A stretch of DNA of 64,000 nucleotides, taken from contig SYAC01000029.1 of assembly GCA_005787685.1 (NCBI GenBank), positions 1-64,000 on the forward strand. Direction: 5' to 3'. Made by a program: the position numbers and the translations under genes. The notes beneath the pieces are model-generated. The model worked only from the letters and a program-made list of their open reading frames with translations. It ran no database searches and was not told where the DNA came from. The DNA is from Planctomycetia bacterium. Lineage in GTDB: Bacteria > Planctomycetota > Phycisphaerae > Phycisphaerales > SM1A02. This document shows, in pieces, positions 51,616-60,138 of this stretch. How positions within the stretch are numbered: position 1 is the first letter of the stretch; every line of letters starts with the position of its first letter.

Positions 51616-52415
51616 GTGGCGCCATTCTGCATGACGCTTGGAACACGCGCTTTGCCGACATGGTGTGTTGGTACGCCAAGCGTTTGATCCAAAAAAAATT
51701 CCACTCGGTGCGGGCGCTCTGCGGAAATATTTCAGCGTTTGATGAACTCGCGCGCGAGCCAAATGCCAGCATGTTGATTATGAATCACTGCAGTTGGTGG
51801 GACCCCATGTTCATGATGTCGCTGCGGTATTTGTATTTCAGGAATCGCACCAACATTTCGCCCATGGATCGAACACAGTTGGAGCGATTTCAATTTATGC
51901 GCAAGTGCGGACTCTTTGGAATGAATCCTGATGGCGCAAAGTCGCTTGAGCTGATGACGGACTATGTGCAAACTCGGTTGCGTGAATTGCCCAATCCCCT
52001 GATTTCTTTGACGCCACAAGGGCGCTTTGTCGATGTGCGCAATGAAGTGCGACCACGACCCGGAGCCGCGTCCATTTTGGCAAGAAACCCCGGCATGCGC
52101 GTGTGGCGCATCTCGGTGGAGTATGGCTTTTGGCAGGATCAACGCCCCGAAATATTTTTCAGCGTGGCGGAAATTGAGCCGCCCCTTCAAACTTCCACCG
52201 CAAGTTGGCAGCGGCAACTTGGCGAAGTCATGGAATCGCATCAACGCCTGCTGGCGCAGGCCGTGCAATCGCGCGACCCGCAACTGTTTGAATCGATCCT
52301 TGGGCAAGGTCGCACAACAATCAATCCCGTTTATGACTTGTGGCTTTGGGCTCGTGGCAAATCTCCTGGCATAGATACCAAACATCGGCATGCTTATGTC
52401 AATTCGCGCAGCTAA
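51612..52415 (+). CDS. PlsC-type acyltransferase of the carotenoid cluster
   Basis: This 267-residue protein has the acyltransferase H-x4-D motif in LIMNHCSWWDPMFMMSL, followed by ISLTPQGRFVDVRNEVRPRP (a family substrate-binding block). The GTG at 51612 overlaps the preceding stop (GTGA) and gives a normal N-terminus. An upstream in-frame start would be inside the oxidoreductase gene. In the carotenoid context it probably acylates a glycosylated carotenoid, the role of CrtO in staphyloxanthin synthesis, although it belongs to a different acyltransferase type. A general lysophospholipid acyltransferase is an alternative. Confidence 0.78.
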   Translation: MSGAILHDAWNTRFADMVCWYAKRLIQKKFHSVRALCGNISAFDELAREPNASMLIMNHCSWWDPMFMMSLRYLYFRNRTNISPMDRTQLERFQFMRKCGLFGMNPDGAKSLELMTDYVQTRLRELPNPLISLTPQGRFVDVRNEVRPRPGAASILARNPGMRVWRISVEYGFWQDQRPEIFFSVAEIEPPLQTSTASWQRQLGEVMESHQRLLAQAVQSRDPQLFESILGQGRTTINPVYDLWLWARGKSPGIDTKHRHAYVNSRS

Positions 52416-52446
52416 GCAGAACGCCCCATGAAATTGAGTATTGAAC

Positions 52447-53583
52447 ATGCTGCTTGAAGCAATCGCCATTGGCTCCCTGTGCTGCGCCGCCTTGCCCATG
52501 GCTATGAGTTGCGTGAATTTGGTTTTGTTTCGAACGCCAACGCTCCGTGGTCGGCGCGCGCCCGCCAACGCGGAAGTTTCGGTGTGCGTGCCAGCGCGCA
52601 ACGAGGCCGCCAACATCCGCGCCTGCGTGCAATCCATTCTGGAGAGCCAGCACGCCGCCGTTGAGGTGCTTGTATACGACGATCAAAGCACGGATGACAC
52701 TCCGGCGATCATTGCCGATATGTCCATGCGTGACCAACGCTGCCGCAATGTGGCAACTCTTCCCATGGAGGCGGGTTGGAATGGAAAGCAGTGGGGTTGT
52801 CAGCAAATGGGGCAGGCTTCGAGCGCGTCATGGTTGCTGTTCACCGACGCCGACGTGCGCTTTACTCCACAAGCCGTGGCGCTTGGCTTGCAATGTGCGC
52901 AGGACTCGGGCAGCGATCTTGTGAGCACATTTCCTCGACAAATCTGCGCATCTGTGGGTGAGGCCATGGTGGTGCCGTTGATCCACTTCATGTTGGTTGG
53001 CTATTTGCCAATGGCGCTGATGCGCAGGGACAACAGAAAAAGTTTGGGCGCTGGCTGCGGACAATTTTTATTGGTGAAACGCGAGGCGTGGCTGCGCGTC
53101 GGCGGGCACCGCGCCTTTCAGAACAGCATGCACGATGGCATTCAATTACCCCGCGCCATTCGCGCCGCGGGTGGCCGCACGGATTTATTCGATGCCACGA
53201 ATTTTGTGAGCGTGCGCATGTACAACGGCTTCGCCGCCACATGGAGAGGTTTTGCGAAGAACGCCTTTGAAGGCTTGGGCTCCATGGCTACATTAATGGT
53301 GTTCACAACGCTGCATGTCCTGGGGCATATTGTTCCAGCCGCATTATTACTGGCGTGGTTGTTTGGAATGCAACTTTCAAACTTGGCGTTCGCCTGCTTG
53401 GCCGCTGCGTTGCTTGCGGGCATTTTGACCCGCACAATGCTTGCCATTCGATTTCATCAGCCATGGATTGGGGTGGCGTTGCATCCACTGACCATATTGT
53501 TGATGACCATGATTCAGTGGCGCAGTTGGTGGCTGGCAAAAACAGGCCGGCGCGCATGGCGTGGGCGCGTGTCAGGCGCGTGA
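52447..53583 (+). CDS. Family 2 glycosyltransferase, CrtQ-like
   Basis: This 378-residue membrane glycosyltransferase starts with a hydrophobic segment, then a GT2 domain with VSVCVPARNEAANIRACVQS, VLVYDDQSTDDTPAIIADMS and the metal-binding LFTDADVRFTPQAVALG. Two or three hydrophobic segments close the C-terminus (about 280-365). It resembles CrtQ-type carotenoid glycosyltransferases and lies at the end of the cluster, 31 bp after the acyltransferase gene. Its last 12 bp overlap the 3' end of the convergent ABC transporter gene. The start is the ATG at 52447; a TTG at 52441 is also possible. Confidence 0.82.
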   Translation: MLLEAIAIGSLCCAALPMAMSCVNLVLFRTPTLRGRRAPANAEVSVCVPARNEAANIRACVQSILESQHAAVEVLVYDDQSTDDTPAIIADMSMRDQRCRNVATLPMEAGWNGKQWGCQQMGQASSASWLLFTDADVRFTPQAVALGLQCAQDSGSDLVSTFPRQICASVGEAMVVPLIHFMLVGYLPMALMRRDNRKSLGAGCGQFLLVKREAWLRVGGHRAFQNSMHDGIQLPRAIRAAGGRTDLFDATNFVSVRMYNGFAATWRGFAKNAFEGLGSMATLMVFTTLHVLGHIVPAALLLAWLFGMQLSNLAFACLAAALLAGILTRTMLAIRFHQPWIGVALHPLTILLMTMIQWRSWWLAKTGRRAWRGRVSGA

Positions 53584-55557
53584 GGCAACAAACGGTGTGG
53601 AAGATGGCGCAACAGTCGGGTCATTCTTAGTTTCTGGCCGCGAAGTTTGAATCACCACCATGTCGTGATATGGACCACCGCGCGCCATCAACTGCTCGTG
53701 GGAGCCAACCTCGGCCACCAATCCGTTCTTGAGCACCACAATCTTGTGGGCGTTGCGAATGGTTGAAAGTCGGTGCGCGATGACAAATGAAGTTCGATTG
53801 CGCATCAGGTTGACCAAGCCCTCCTGGATGAACAATTCACTTTCAACATCCAGGTTGCTGGTGGCCTCATCCAGAATCAATATGCGTGGATCCGCAAGCA
53901 CCGCCCGCGCTATGGCAAGGCGTTGGCGCTGGCCACCCGAAAGACGAACGCCGCGCTCGCCAATACGCGTGAGATATTGCTTGGGCATTTCGCTGATGAA
54001 TCCATGACAGCACGCCAACAAAGCGGCTTGCTCAATGTCACTTTGCGTGGCGTGCTTGCGGCCGTAGGAGATATTGTCGGCAATGGTTCCATCGAATAGA
54101 AAAACATCCTGCTCCACAATGCCAAGCAGACTGCGCCAATCATGCAGGCGGTATTCGCGCAAATCAATGCCGTCGATCAAGAGTCGTCCCTCGCTGGGAT
54201 CAAAAAAGCGTGCGATGAGATTGCACAGCGTGGTCTTACCCGCGCCGCTTGCGCCAACAAACGCCACAGTTTCACCTGGTTGAACATCAAAGGTGACACC
54301 GTTGATCACGGACACGCTTGATTTGGGATAGCGAAATTGCACATCTTCCAAGCGCATTGCGCCAAGCATGTGCGAGCGGTCAAGCCGCAGGGCGTTGGGG
54401 CGGTCGGGCAACTCCGCGGTTTCATTCAGCACATCCAGCGTGCGGTCATAGCCGGCGAGATTGGTTTGAAAGTTGGTTGCACTGCTGGCCAGGGCTTCGA
54501 GTGGTCCAAGTAACATGGCCAAATAGGTGAGAAACAGCACCAAATCGCCTGGAGTGAGCGTTCCAGAAATCACCTGGTTGCCCCCAAACCACAGCAGCAG
54601 CGCGCTCGCGGTCGGAATGAGCAGCGCCCACGCCAATTCAATTCCGCGGCTCCACCACCATGTCAAAATTTCTTGACGCGCCATCAAATGGCTGCCGCGC
54701 AGAAATCGCGACGACTCGCTTTGCTCGCGCGCGAAAGCCCGCACCACTCGCATTCCGCCAAAGGCTTCGGTGGCGTGTGAGTCAACATCCGTGCGCTGTT
54801 GACGAATGTCGCGGTAGAGCGGACGAATGCGTCCAATCCAAGTCCAATGGCTCAGCCACACAACCGGAAGCAACATGGTTGCGCCAAGCAGCAAGCGATA
54901 ATCCGTGATCGCCAAAATGATGAGAATGCCAAGCAGTTGCACAATGGCGCGAAACGGGTTGTACAACATGTTGAACACAAGTTCGGCAACTCCGCCAGCG
55001 TCCTCACGCAGCAAACTCGCCACGCCACCTGATTTCATTTGCCACACCCGGTTCAGGGGTAACCGCACGGCGTGTTCAAAAGTTTTGCGGCGAATGTGCG
55101 CCTGCAATCGCTTGGTGATGCGCGTGGCTTGCCAGCGCCCGGAAATACTGATGGTGGTCGCCACAAAACTGACCGCCAATATGCCCACGGCGATCCACCC
55201 CAGCAGCGCCGCGCGGTCGTTGATGATATTGGCGGGTAGAAGTTCAGCGATCCATTGCGGCAGCGGCGATCCAATGAAGACATTATCAATGGCAAGCTTG
55301 GTTGCCGCCGGCGGAAAAAGCGTTAGGCCAGCGCCTAGCGCAACAGTGATGAGCGTGAACACCATGGACGCTTGGTGCGGACGCAATTCACCCAGAAACA
55401 ATTTGAACAGTTGTCCAAATGTTCGATTGCGTCGCAAACTGCGCTCGGACCCATGCCATGAAATAGCCATGGGCTCCAGCTTGGCTTTCTTCTTACGCTC
55501 ACGCAGGGTGGCTAAATACTCACGATACAAACGGCGGCTGCCGCGTCGAAGGGACAT
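53572..55557 (-). CDS. ABC transporter, fused membrane and ATP-binding domains (MsbA-like)
   Basis: This 661-residue half-transporter has a type IV exporter membrane domain (about 60-380, six hydrophobic segments). Its ATPase domain has VAFVGASGAGKTTLCNLIAR (Walker A), LSGGQRQRLAIARAVLADPR (signature) and ILILDEATSNLDVESE (Walker B). The first 55 residues are a basic soluble extension. Proteins of this type export lipids, peptides or drugs as homodimers. MsbA, the lipid A flippase, is a reasonable candidate given the LPS genes, but the sequence alone does not fix the substrate. The gene is divergent from the EEP-family gene and convergent with the glycosyltransferase gene. Confidence 0.88.
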   Translation of the reverse strand: MSLRRGSRRLYREYLATLRERKKKAKLEPMAISWHGSERSLRRNRTFGQLFKLFLGELRPHQASMVFTLITVALGAGLTLFPPAATKLAIDNVFIGSPLPQWIAELLPANIINDRAALLGWIAVGILAVSFVATTISISGRWQATRITKRLQAHIRRKTFEHAVRLPLNRVWQMKSGGVASLLREDAGGVAELVFNMLYNPFRAIVQLLGILIILAITDYRLLLGATMLLPVVWLSHWTWIGRIRPLYRDIRQQRTDVDSHATEAFGGMRVVRAFAREQSESSRFLRGSHLMARQEILTWWWSRGIELAWALLIPTASALLLWFGGNQVISGTLTPGDLVLFLTYLAMLLGPLEALASSATNFQTNLAGYDRTLDVLNETAELPDRPNALRLDRSHMLGAMRLEDVQFRYPKSSVSVINGVTFDVQPGETVAFVGASGAGKTTLCNLIARFFDPSEGRLLIDGIDLREYRLHDWRSLLGIVEQDVFLFDGTIADNISYGRKHATQSDIEQAALLACCHGFISEMPKQYLTRIGERGVRLSGGQRQRLAIARAVLADPRILILDEATSNLDVESELFIQEGLVNLMRNRTSFVIAHRLSTIRNAHKIVVLKNGLVAEVGSHEQLMARGGPYHDMVVIQTSRPETKNDPTVAPSSTPFVASRA

Positions 55558-55603
55558 GAATTGATGGTAGCCAAAGTGCGCGTGTCATTCGTACACTGTG
55601 TGG

Positions 55604-56974
55604 ATGAATTATGTGCGACAACCGTCGACCGTGTGCGCCGCCTTGGCTATTTGGTGTGTTGCGGCGGTTGCCCCGCCAGTTGCGCCGCCGTCCCAGCCGC
55701 AATCCGCGCCCGCACAAAAGGATGCAGCCCAAAAGGACTCCGCCAAGAGCAAGGACAATTCCAAGGCGGCGCCCAAGGCAACCGCCAAGCCCAAGCGCGA
55801 AGCGGGTTTGATCTTTGGAATTGCAAAGGCACCGACGAAAGCGCCCGGCACAATTCGCCTGGCCGCGTACAACATTGAAAATTTCTTTGACGGCGTTGAT
55901 GATCCCACTTTGTCGGGCGAATATGACGACATCAACATGCAAACCAGCGAGGACCGCTGCAAATCCCTGGCCAAAGCCATTCATGATTTGGACGCCGATG
56001 TGCTGGCGCTTGAGGAGGTGGAAGGCGAGGACGCGTTGCGTTGGTTTCGCGACACCTATCTCAAGGACATGGGCTACGAATTTCTGGCCAGCAAGGAAGT
56101 TGGGTATTACCGCGGTGTGGAGCAATCGCTGCTGAGTCGCTTTCCAATCAAGGATGTGCAGGTGTGGACCAGTGAGGATTTGGCGCCCATGGAAAAATAC
56201 ATTCCTAAGGATGCCGACCAACGCAAGAAGGAGGGATGGGGCGAGGACCCCAAGGAGAAGGAGCCTTTGCAATTTCAACGCAGTCCCTTGAAGGTGTCGA
56301 TTGGGTTGCCCGATCACACAACATTGATCGTGTATGTGCTTCACCACAAAGCGGGTGGCAAAGCCACGGTGCATCACCGCGAGTTGGAGGCGCTGCGCAT
56401 GAATGAATTGGTGCGGGCGGATTTGCAACAAAACGCCAACGCATTGGTAGCGGTGGTGGGTGATTTCAACGCCACTCCCAATGAGAAGGCGGCGAAGTTG
56501 TACCGCGACAAAAAATTCGCGGGCCTAGTCAGCGCGTACGAGTTTCGACCCGAAGCCGCCAAGACCAAAAAATCCGCGGCGCAAGACTCCACGAATTCGG
56601 GCGATACTGCGCAGGCGGATGAATCGGCGGATGATTCACTGGACAAGGCTGACGCCCCCTCAAAAGATGATGACGCAAAGAATGCCGCGGATAAAAAAGC
56701 CGCCAAGAATTTGTATCTCACACACATCACCAATCGCTGCATTGACTACATAATGCTTTCGCCGGCGCTGGTGAAATTGGCGGTGCCAAAGTCCTTCTTT
56801 GTGCTTGGAACATTAATGCCTGGATCGAATTACGACTACAAAAAAGACAAGCCGCCCGCGGGCTACGCCAGCGATCATTGCCCCATAGCGCTGGACTTCA
56901 CAGTGGAGACGGCCAAGACCGCCAAGCCAAAGACCAATGCGGATGTGCCCGCCGCCAAGGAAGTTGTCAAGTAA
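55604..56974 (+). CDS. Secreted endonuclease/exonuclease/phosphatase (EEP) family protein
   Basis: This 456-residue protein starts with an N-terminal signal-like hydrophobic region (about 8-30: TVCAALAIWCVAAVAPPVAP), then a Lys/Ala/Pro-rich linker. The EEP fold follows: IRLAAYNIENFFDGVDDP, DVLALEEVEGEDALRWF, YVLHHKAGGKATVHH, VVGDFNATPNEKAAKLY, and the final ASDHCPIALDF with the catalytic Asp-His. About 45 residues of Asp/Ala/Lys/Ser-rich low complexity (near 325-370) interrupt the fold before CIDYIMLSPAL. Substrate could be nucleic acid, phospholipid or phosphoester. The ATG at 55604 follows a GTG at 55598. Confidence 0.85.
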   Translation: MNYVRQPSTVCAALAIWCVAAVAPPVAPPSQPQSAPAQKDAAQKDSAKSKDNSKAAPKATAKPKREAGLIFGIAKAPTKAPGTIRLAAYNIENFFDGVDDPTLSGEYDDINMQTSEDRCKSLAKAIHDLDADVLALEEVEGEDALRWFRDTYLKDMGYEFLASKEVGYYRGVEQSLLSRFPIKDVQVWTSEDLAPMEKYIPKDADQRKKEGWGEDPKEKEPLQFQRSPLKVSIGLPDHTTLIVYVLHHKAGGKATVHHRELEALRMNELVRADLQQNANALVAVVGDFNATPNEKAAKLYRDKKFAGLVSAYEFRPEAAKTKKSAAQDSTNSGDTAQADESADDSLDKADAPSKDDDAKNAADKKAAKNLYLTHITNRCIDYIMLSPALVKLAVPKSFFVLGTLMPGSNYDYKKDKPPAGYASDHCPIALDFTVETAKTAKPKTNADVPAAKEVVK

Positions 56975-57038
56975 TTGGGAGGTGGCTTGAAAGCACCGCA
57001 ATGAAGCTGTCGCAATAAATCCGCATCAATGCGTTTTA

Positions 57039-57083
57039 CAAAGCGCATCGCCTCGCAAAGCGCATCGCCTCGCAAAGCGCATC
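57039..57083. repeat. Tandem repeat, 17-bp unit, 2.6 copies
   Basis: The unit CAAAGCGCATCGCCTCG occurs at 57039-57055 and 57056-57072 and again as the first 11 bases at 57073-57083, without mismatch. It lies between the EEP gene stop (56974) and the trpB stop codon (57082-57084), which the last copy touches. No protein-coding function is apparent. Confidence 0.9.
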
Positions 57084-58311
57084 AAGGCATCTTGGTGCTC
57101 AGTGAATCGCCGCGCAATTCAAGCAAGCGAATGGCCTCGGTCACATCTTTGTCGCCGCGGCCTGAAACATTGATCACCACAATCTCGTGGGCGGGGCAAG
57201 CGCGCGCGTGCTCTATGGCGGCATGCACCGCGTGGGCGGTTTCAAGAGCGGGAATAATTCCCTCTTCCTGCGAAAGAATGCGGAACGCGTCCAGCGCTTG
57301 ATTGTCGGTGGCGCTGACATAGCGCACGCGCCCTGAATCTTTCCACCAACTGTGCTCGGGACCAACACCGGGGTAATCCAAACCAGCACTGCATGAATGC
57401 ACATCGGCGGTTTGACCAGCCGCGTCTTGCAAGACATACGAAAGCGATCCATGCAGCACGCCAGGACTGCCATGCGCGAGCGGCGCCGCGTGATCGCCAG
57501 CACTGACGCCACGGCCGCCCGCTTCAACTCCAATCAAACGCACGGAGGCGTCTTGAACAAATGGAAAGAAAATGCCCGCCGCATTGCTGCCGCCACCCAC
57601 GCACGCGATCACCGCGTTTGGAAGACGGCCCGTGGCGGCCAAACATTGCTCGCGGCACTCGCGTCCCATCACGCTTTGAAAGTCGCGCACCATCATGGGA
57701 AATGGATGCGGGCCAACCACGCTGCCAATGATGTAGTGCGTGTTGCCCACGCTGCCCATCCAATCGCGCATGGCTTCGTTGGTCGCGTCCTTGAGGGTGC
57801 GGCTGCCGGTTTCCACCGCATGCACCGTGGCGCCAAGCAGACGCATGCGGAAAACATTCAACGCTTGGCGGCGAATATCTTCCGCGCCCATGTAGACCTC
57901 GCACTGCAAGCCAAGGCGAGCGCACGCCGTGGCCGTGGCTACGCCATGTTGACCCGCTCCAGTTTCGGCAATGATGCGCGTGCGACCCATGCGAAGCGCC
58001 AGCAGCACCTGGCCCATGGGGTTGTTGATCTTGTGCGCGCCAGTGTGCGCAAGGTCCTCCCGCTTGAGCCACACTTGCGCGCCTCCAGCGCGTTTGGTCA
58101 GCCGCGGCGCCAGTGCGAATGGAGTTTCACGCCCCACAAAGTCGCGTAACAGTTCATTTAATTGCGCGGTGAATGTTGGATCGGCGCGCGCCTTGAAATA
58201 GGCAAGTTCCAGTTGCTCCAGCGCCGGCACCAAAGTCTCTGGAACATATCGGCCACCGTATGGTCCGAAGCGTCCAAGTGCGTCGGGAACTGTTGAAAGC
58301 GCGCTTGTCAT
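57082..58311 (-). CDS. trpB: Tryptophan synthase beta chain
   Basis: This 409-residue enzyme has [20 protein letters not shown], the PLP-lysine motif [53 protein letters not shown] and the C-terminal SGRGDKDV. It condenses indole (from TrpA) with serine to give tryptophan. Length and motifs fit the TrpB1 form, which normally works with TrpA, but trpA is not adjacent. It follows pssA by 22 bp on the minus strand, in an apparent operon of otherwise envelope-type genes. The stop codon touches the tandem repeat at 57039-57083. Confidence 0.97.
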   Translation of the reverse strand: MTSALSTVPDALGRFGPYGGRYVPETLVPALEQLELAYFKARADPTFTAQLNELLRDFVGRETPFALAPRLTKRAGGAQVWLKREDLAHTGAHKINNPMGQVLLALRMGRTRIIAETGAGQHGVATATACARLGLQCEVYMGAEDIRRQALNVFRMRLLGATVHAVETGSRTLKDATNEAMRDWMGSVGNTHYIIGSVVGPHPFPMMVRDFQSVMGRECREQCLAATGRLPNAVIACVGGGSNAAGIFFPFVQDASVRLIGVEAGGRGVSAGDHAAPLAHGSPGVLHGSLSYVLQDAAGQTADVHSCSAGLDYPGVGPEHSWWKDSGRVRYVSATDNQALDAFRILSQEEGIIPALETAHAVHAAIEHARACPAHEIVVINVSGRGDKDVTEAIRLLELRGDSLSTKMP

Positions 58312-58333
58312 GGATGAATTCTAGGGCTGTCAT

Positions 58334-59260
58334 TCAGGGCGCGGTTGTTGATTCCGGCGCGGCTTGGTCAAGCGTATTTGATCGGCGCAGTTTTTTGGTC
58401 AAGGCCGCAATAGGTCCATACACGGTGTAGGTGGTGAAGCAAATTGCCAGCGCCACATGCATCCACCAGATAGCCATGATGATTGGAATGACAATTTGCA
58501 CCAGCACGGAGAATGGTTTGCGCCCACGCAGACCGCGGTTGATGATGTGCGGATAGCGGATGGTGCTGACCATGGCCAAGGCGCACAGCAGCGTGATGGC
58601 GGGAATAACCAAACTGGAGGTCGCTTCGATGCGCGGAGGCAAGATGCCGCCATAGCGCTTGACCAACAAATGTTGGTGCAACAAAATGAAACTTGCAACG
58701 CAACCCGCGGCTCCCGGCGAAGGCAGGCCGCGGAACCACATGTGCGCGGTGACATCATCCTCAACAGTTTCTGAATTAAAGCGCGCCAAGCGCAACGCCG
58801 TGCAGCAGATGTACACGGCGGCGATGGTCCATGTGGCTTTGGCGTAAAAACTGTCGGCGTCTGGACCAAGAATATTTGTTCCATGTTCGGCGCCGTAGTA
58901 ATGACTGACCAAGCGCAACATCATGAAGGCGGGGGCCACGCCAAAGGTGACCATGTCGCAGAGCGAATCCAACTGCGCGCCCAGGTCGCTGGTGCTGCGC
59001 GTCAATCTGGCCACGCCGCCATCCAACGCGTCGAAGAACATGCCAAAGAAAATTAATATGCCCGCGACCGTGAGCGTGCTCCAGCCAAAGAACTGGCTGG
59101 CCTCCACAGACTTGGCGGCGTAGTGGATAGCCGCAAAACCGCACAACAAATTTCCAAGCGTCAAGAGCGTGGGCAACACCTTGATGCCGCGCGCCACGCG
59201 CGTGTCGCGAAATTTGCGGCGCGTTTTTTTGCGTTTGATTTTGGAGGGTATTTCAAGCAT
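58334..59260 (-). CDS. pssA: CDP-diacylglycerol-serine O-phosphatidyltransferase
   Basis: This 308-residue membrane protein has the CDP-alcohol phosphotransferase motif MFFDALDGGVARLTRSTSDL followed by GAQLDSLCDMVTFGVAP, with the Asp residues in the D-G-x2-A-R-x8-G-x3-D-x3-D arrangement. Five to seven hydrophobic segments surround it. It makes phosphatidylserine, precursor of phosphatidylethanolamine. It starts 17 bp after the lipoprotein gene and ends 22 bp before trpB, so it is mid-operon. The N-terminal 25 residues are very basic. No phosphatidylserine decarboxylase (psd) is in the window. Confidence 0.92.
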   Translation of the reverse strand: MLEIPSKIKRKKTRRKFRDTRVARGIKVLPTLLTLGNLLCGFAAIHYAAKSVEASQFFGWSTLTVAGILIFFGMFFDALDGGVARLTRSTSDLGAQLDSLCDMVTFGVAPAFMMLRLVSHYYGAEHGTNILGPDADSFYAKATWTIAAVYICCTALRLARFNSETVEDDVTAHMWFRGLPSPGAAGCVASFILLHQHLLVKRYGGILPPRIEATSSLVIPAITLLCALAMVSTIRYPHIINRGLRGRKPFSVLVQIVIPIIMAIWWMHVALAICFTTYTVYGPIAALTKKLRRSNTLDQAAPESTTAP

Positions 59261-59277
59261 GGATCAATTTGAATCGA

Positions 59278-60138
59278 TCAGGGATTCACCAGCGGCTTTG
59301 CGTAGGCGGCTGGATCAAGCGCTGGTTTTTTGGTTGGTTGGATTGAAGCGGACATGTGGGGTACGAACGCCAAAAGAGTAACGCCTTTTAGGGGAGTTTC
59401 CTGCCCCGATAGATCGGCTGATTCTCCGAGTAGAAAGTGACCAACTGTGGGGGGCAAGGGTAATTCGGAGCCAGGGCCACGGCCACTTTTCAATGGGCCT
59501 TGATTGGCGCTGAGCACAATGAACACCTCATTTGCTTGTAAACAAGTTTCTATTCCAGTATTGTGAATTGAAGTTCCTTGTGGGCGATCGGCGCGCGCGA
59601 GTGAAGCGTCTTGCTCATTGGTCATGGGGACAATGGACGCGGCGATTTCAAGTTGAAAACATCCGCCCGATTCCGTGGGTGTAGACCAACCGCGCGCGGC
59701 GAGTTGCAATATTTCATTGGAGCTCGCGTGGCCGCGTCCGTTGACGGAAATGACTTGCCCCGTGGTCATGGTTCTCTTGAAGACTTGGCGCCAACTTGGA
59801 ACTATTCCATACATGGTTCGAATTTCCATTGAACTCGATCCAAGTTTTTCCCGCAGCACGGACATATCGGCTTGGTCCACAATCGACACAAGGAATCCCT
59901 CTTGCAACAATCGTTCCGTGGCCAGGGAGCTCATCACGGGGCGCTTTTGAAATCCAACCACAAGACCTTCCAATGTTGATGTGTCCCGCGTGGTTGTCCA
60001 GCGAATCACTTCTAGGCCATCCATTGCTTGCCGCGCAGAGCGCGGGGTGTCCGTGGTCGTGTCGCTGGCACAATGCGCAAGCGACAGTGTCGCGCCCAGC
60101 AGCAACATGTATGGAGCGCGGCGCAAAGGTGGCATCAT
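59278..60138 (-). CDS. Hypothetical lipoprotein
   Basis: This 286-residue protein begins with a possible lipoprotein signal (PYMLLLGATLSLAHCASD, Cys near residue 23), although the -1 His is unusual. The body is a mixed alpha/beta region (GLEVIRWTTTRDTSTLEGLV, SSMEIRTMYGIVPSWRQVFK, NGRGHASSNEILQLAARGWS) with an internal Cys pair (GGCFQLEI, IETCLQANEVF). The last 50 residues are Pro/Ala/Lys-rich. I do not recognise the family. It overlaps the LOG gene by ATGA and precedes pssA by 17 bp. Envelope location is inferred from the signal. Confidence 0.65.
   Translation of the reverse strand: MMPPLRRAPYMLLLGATLSLAHCASDTTTDTPRSARQAMDGLEVIRWTTTRDTSTLEGLVVGFQKRPVMSSLATERLLQEGFLVSIVDQADMSVLREKLGSSSMEIRTMYGIVPSWRQVFKRTMTTGQVISVNGRGHASSNEILQLAARGWSTPTESGGCFQLEIAASIVPMTNEQDASLARADRPQGTSIHNTGIETCLQANEVFIVLSANQGPLKSGRGPGSELPLPPTVGHFLLGESADLSGQETPLKGVTLLAFVPHMSASIQPTKKPALDPAAYAKPLVNP

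Noticed and set aside
57397-58149. 250-codon plus-strand frame over trpB.
   Set aside because: Antisense shadow; trpB is complete with PLP motif.
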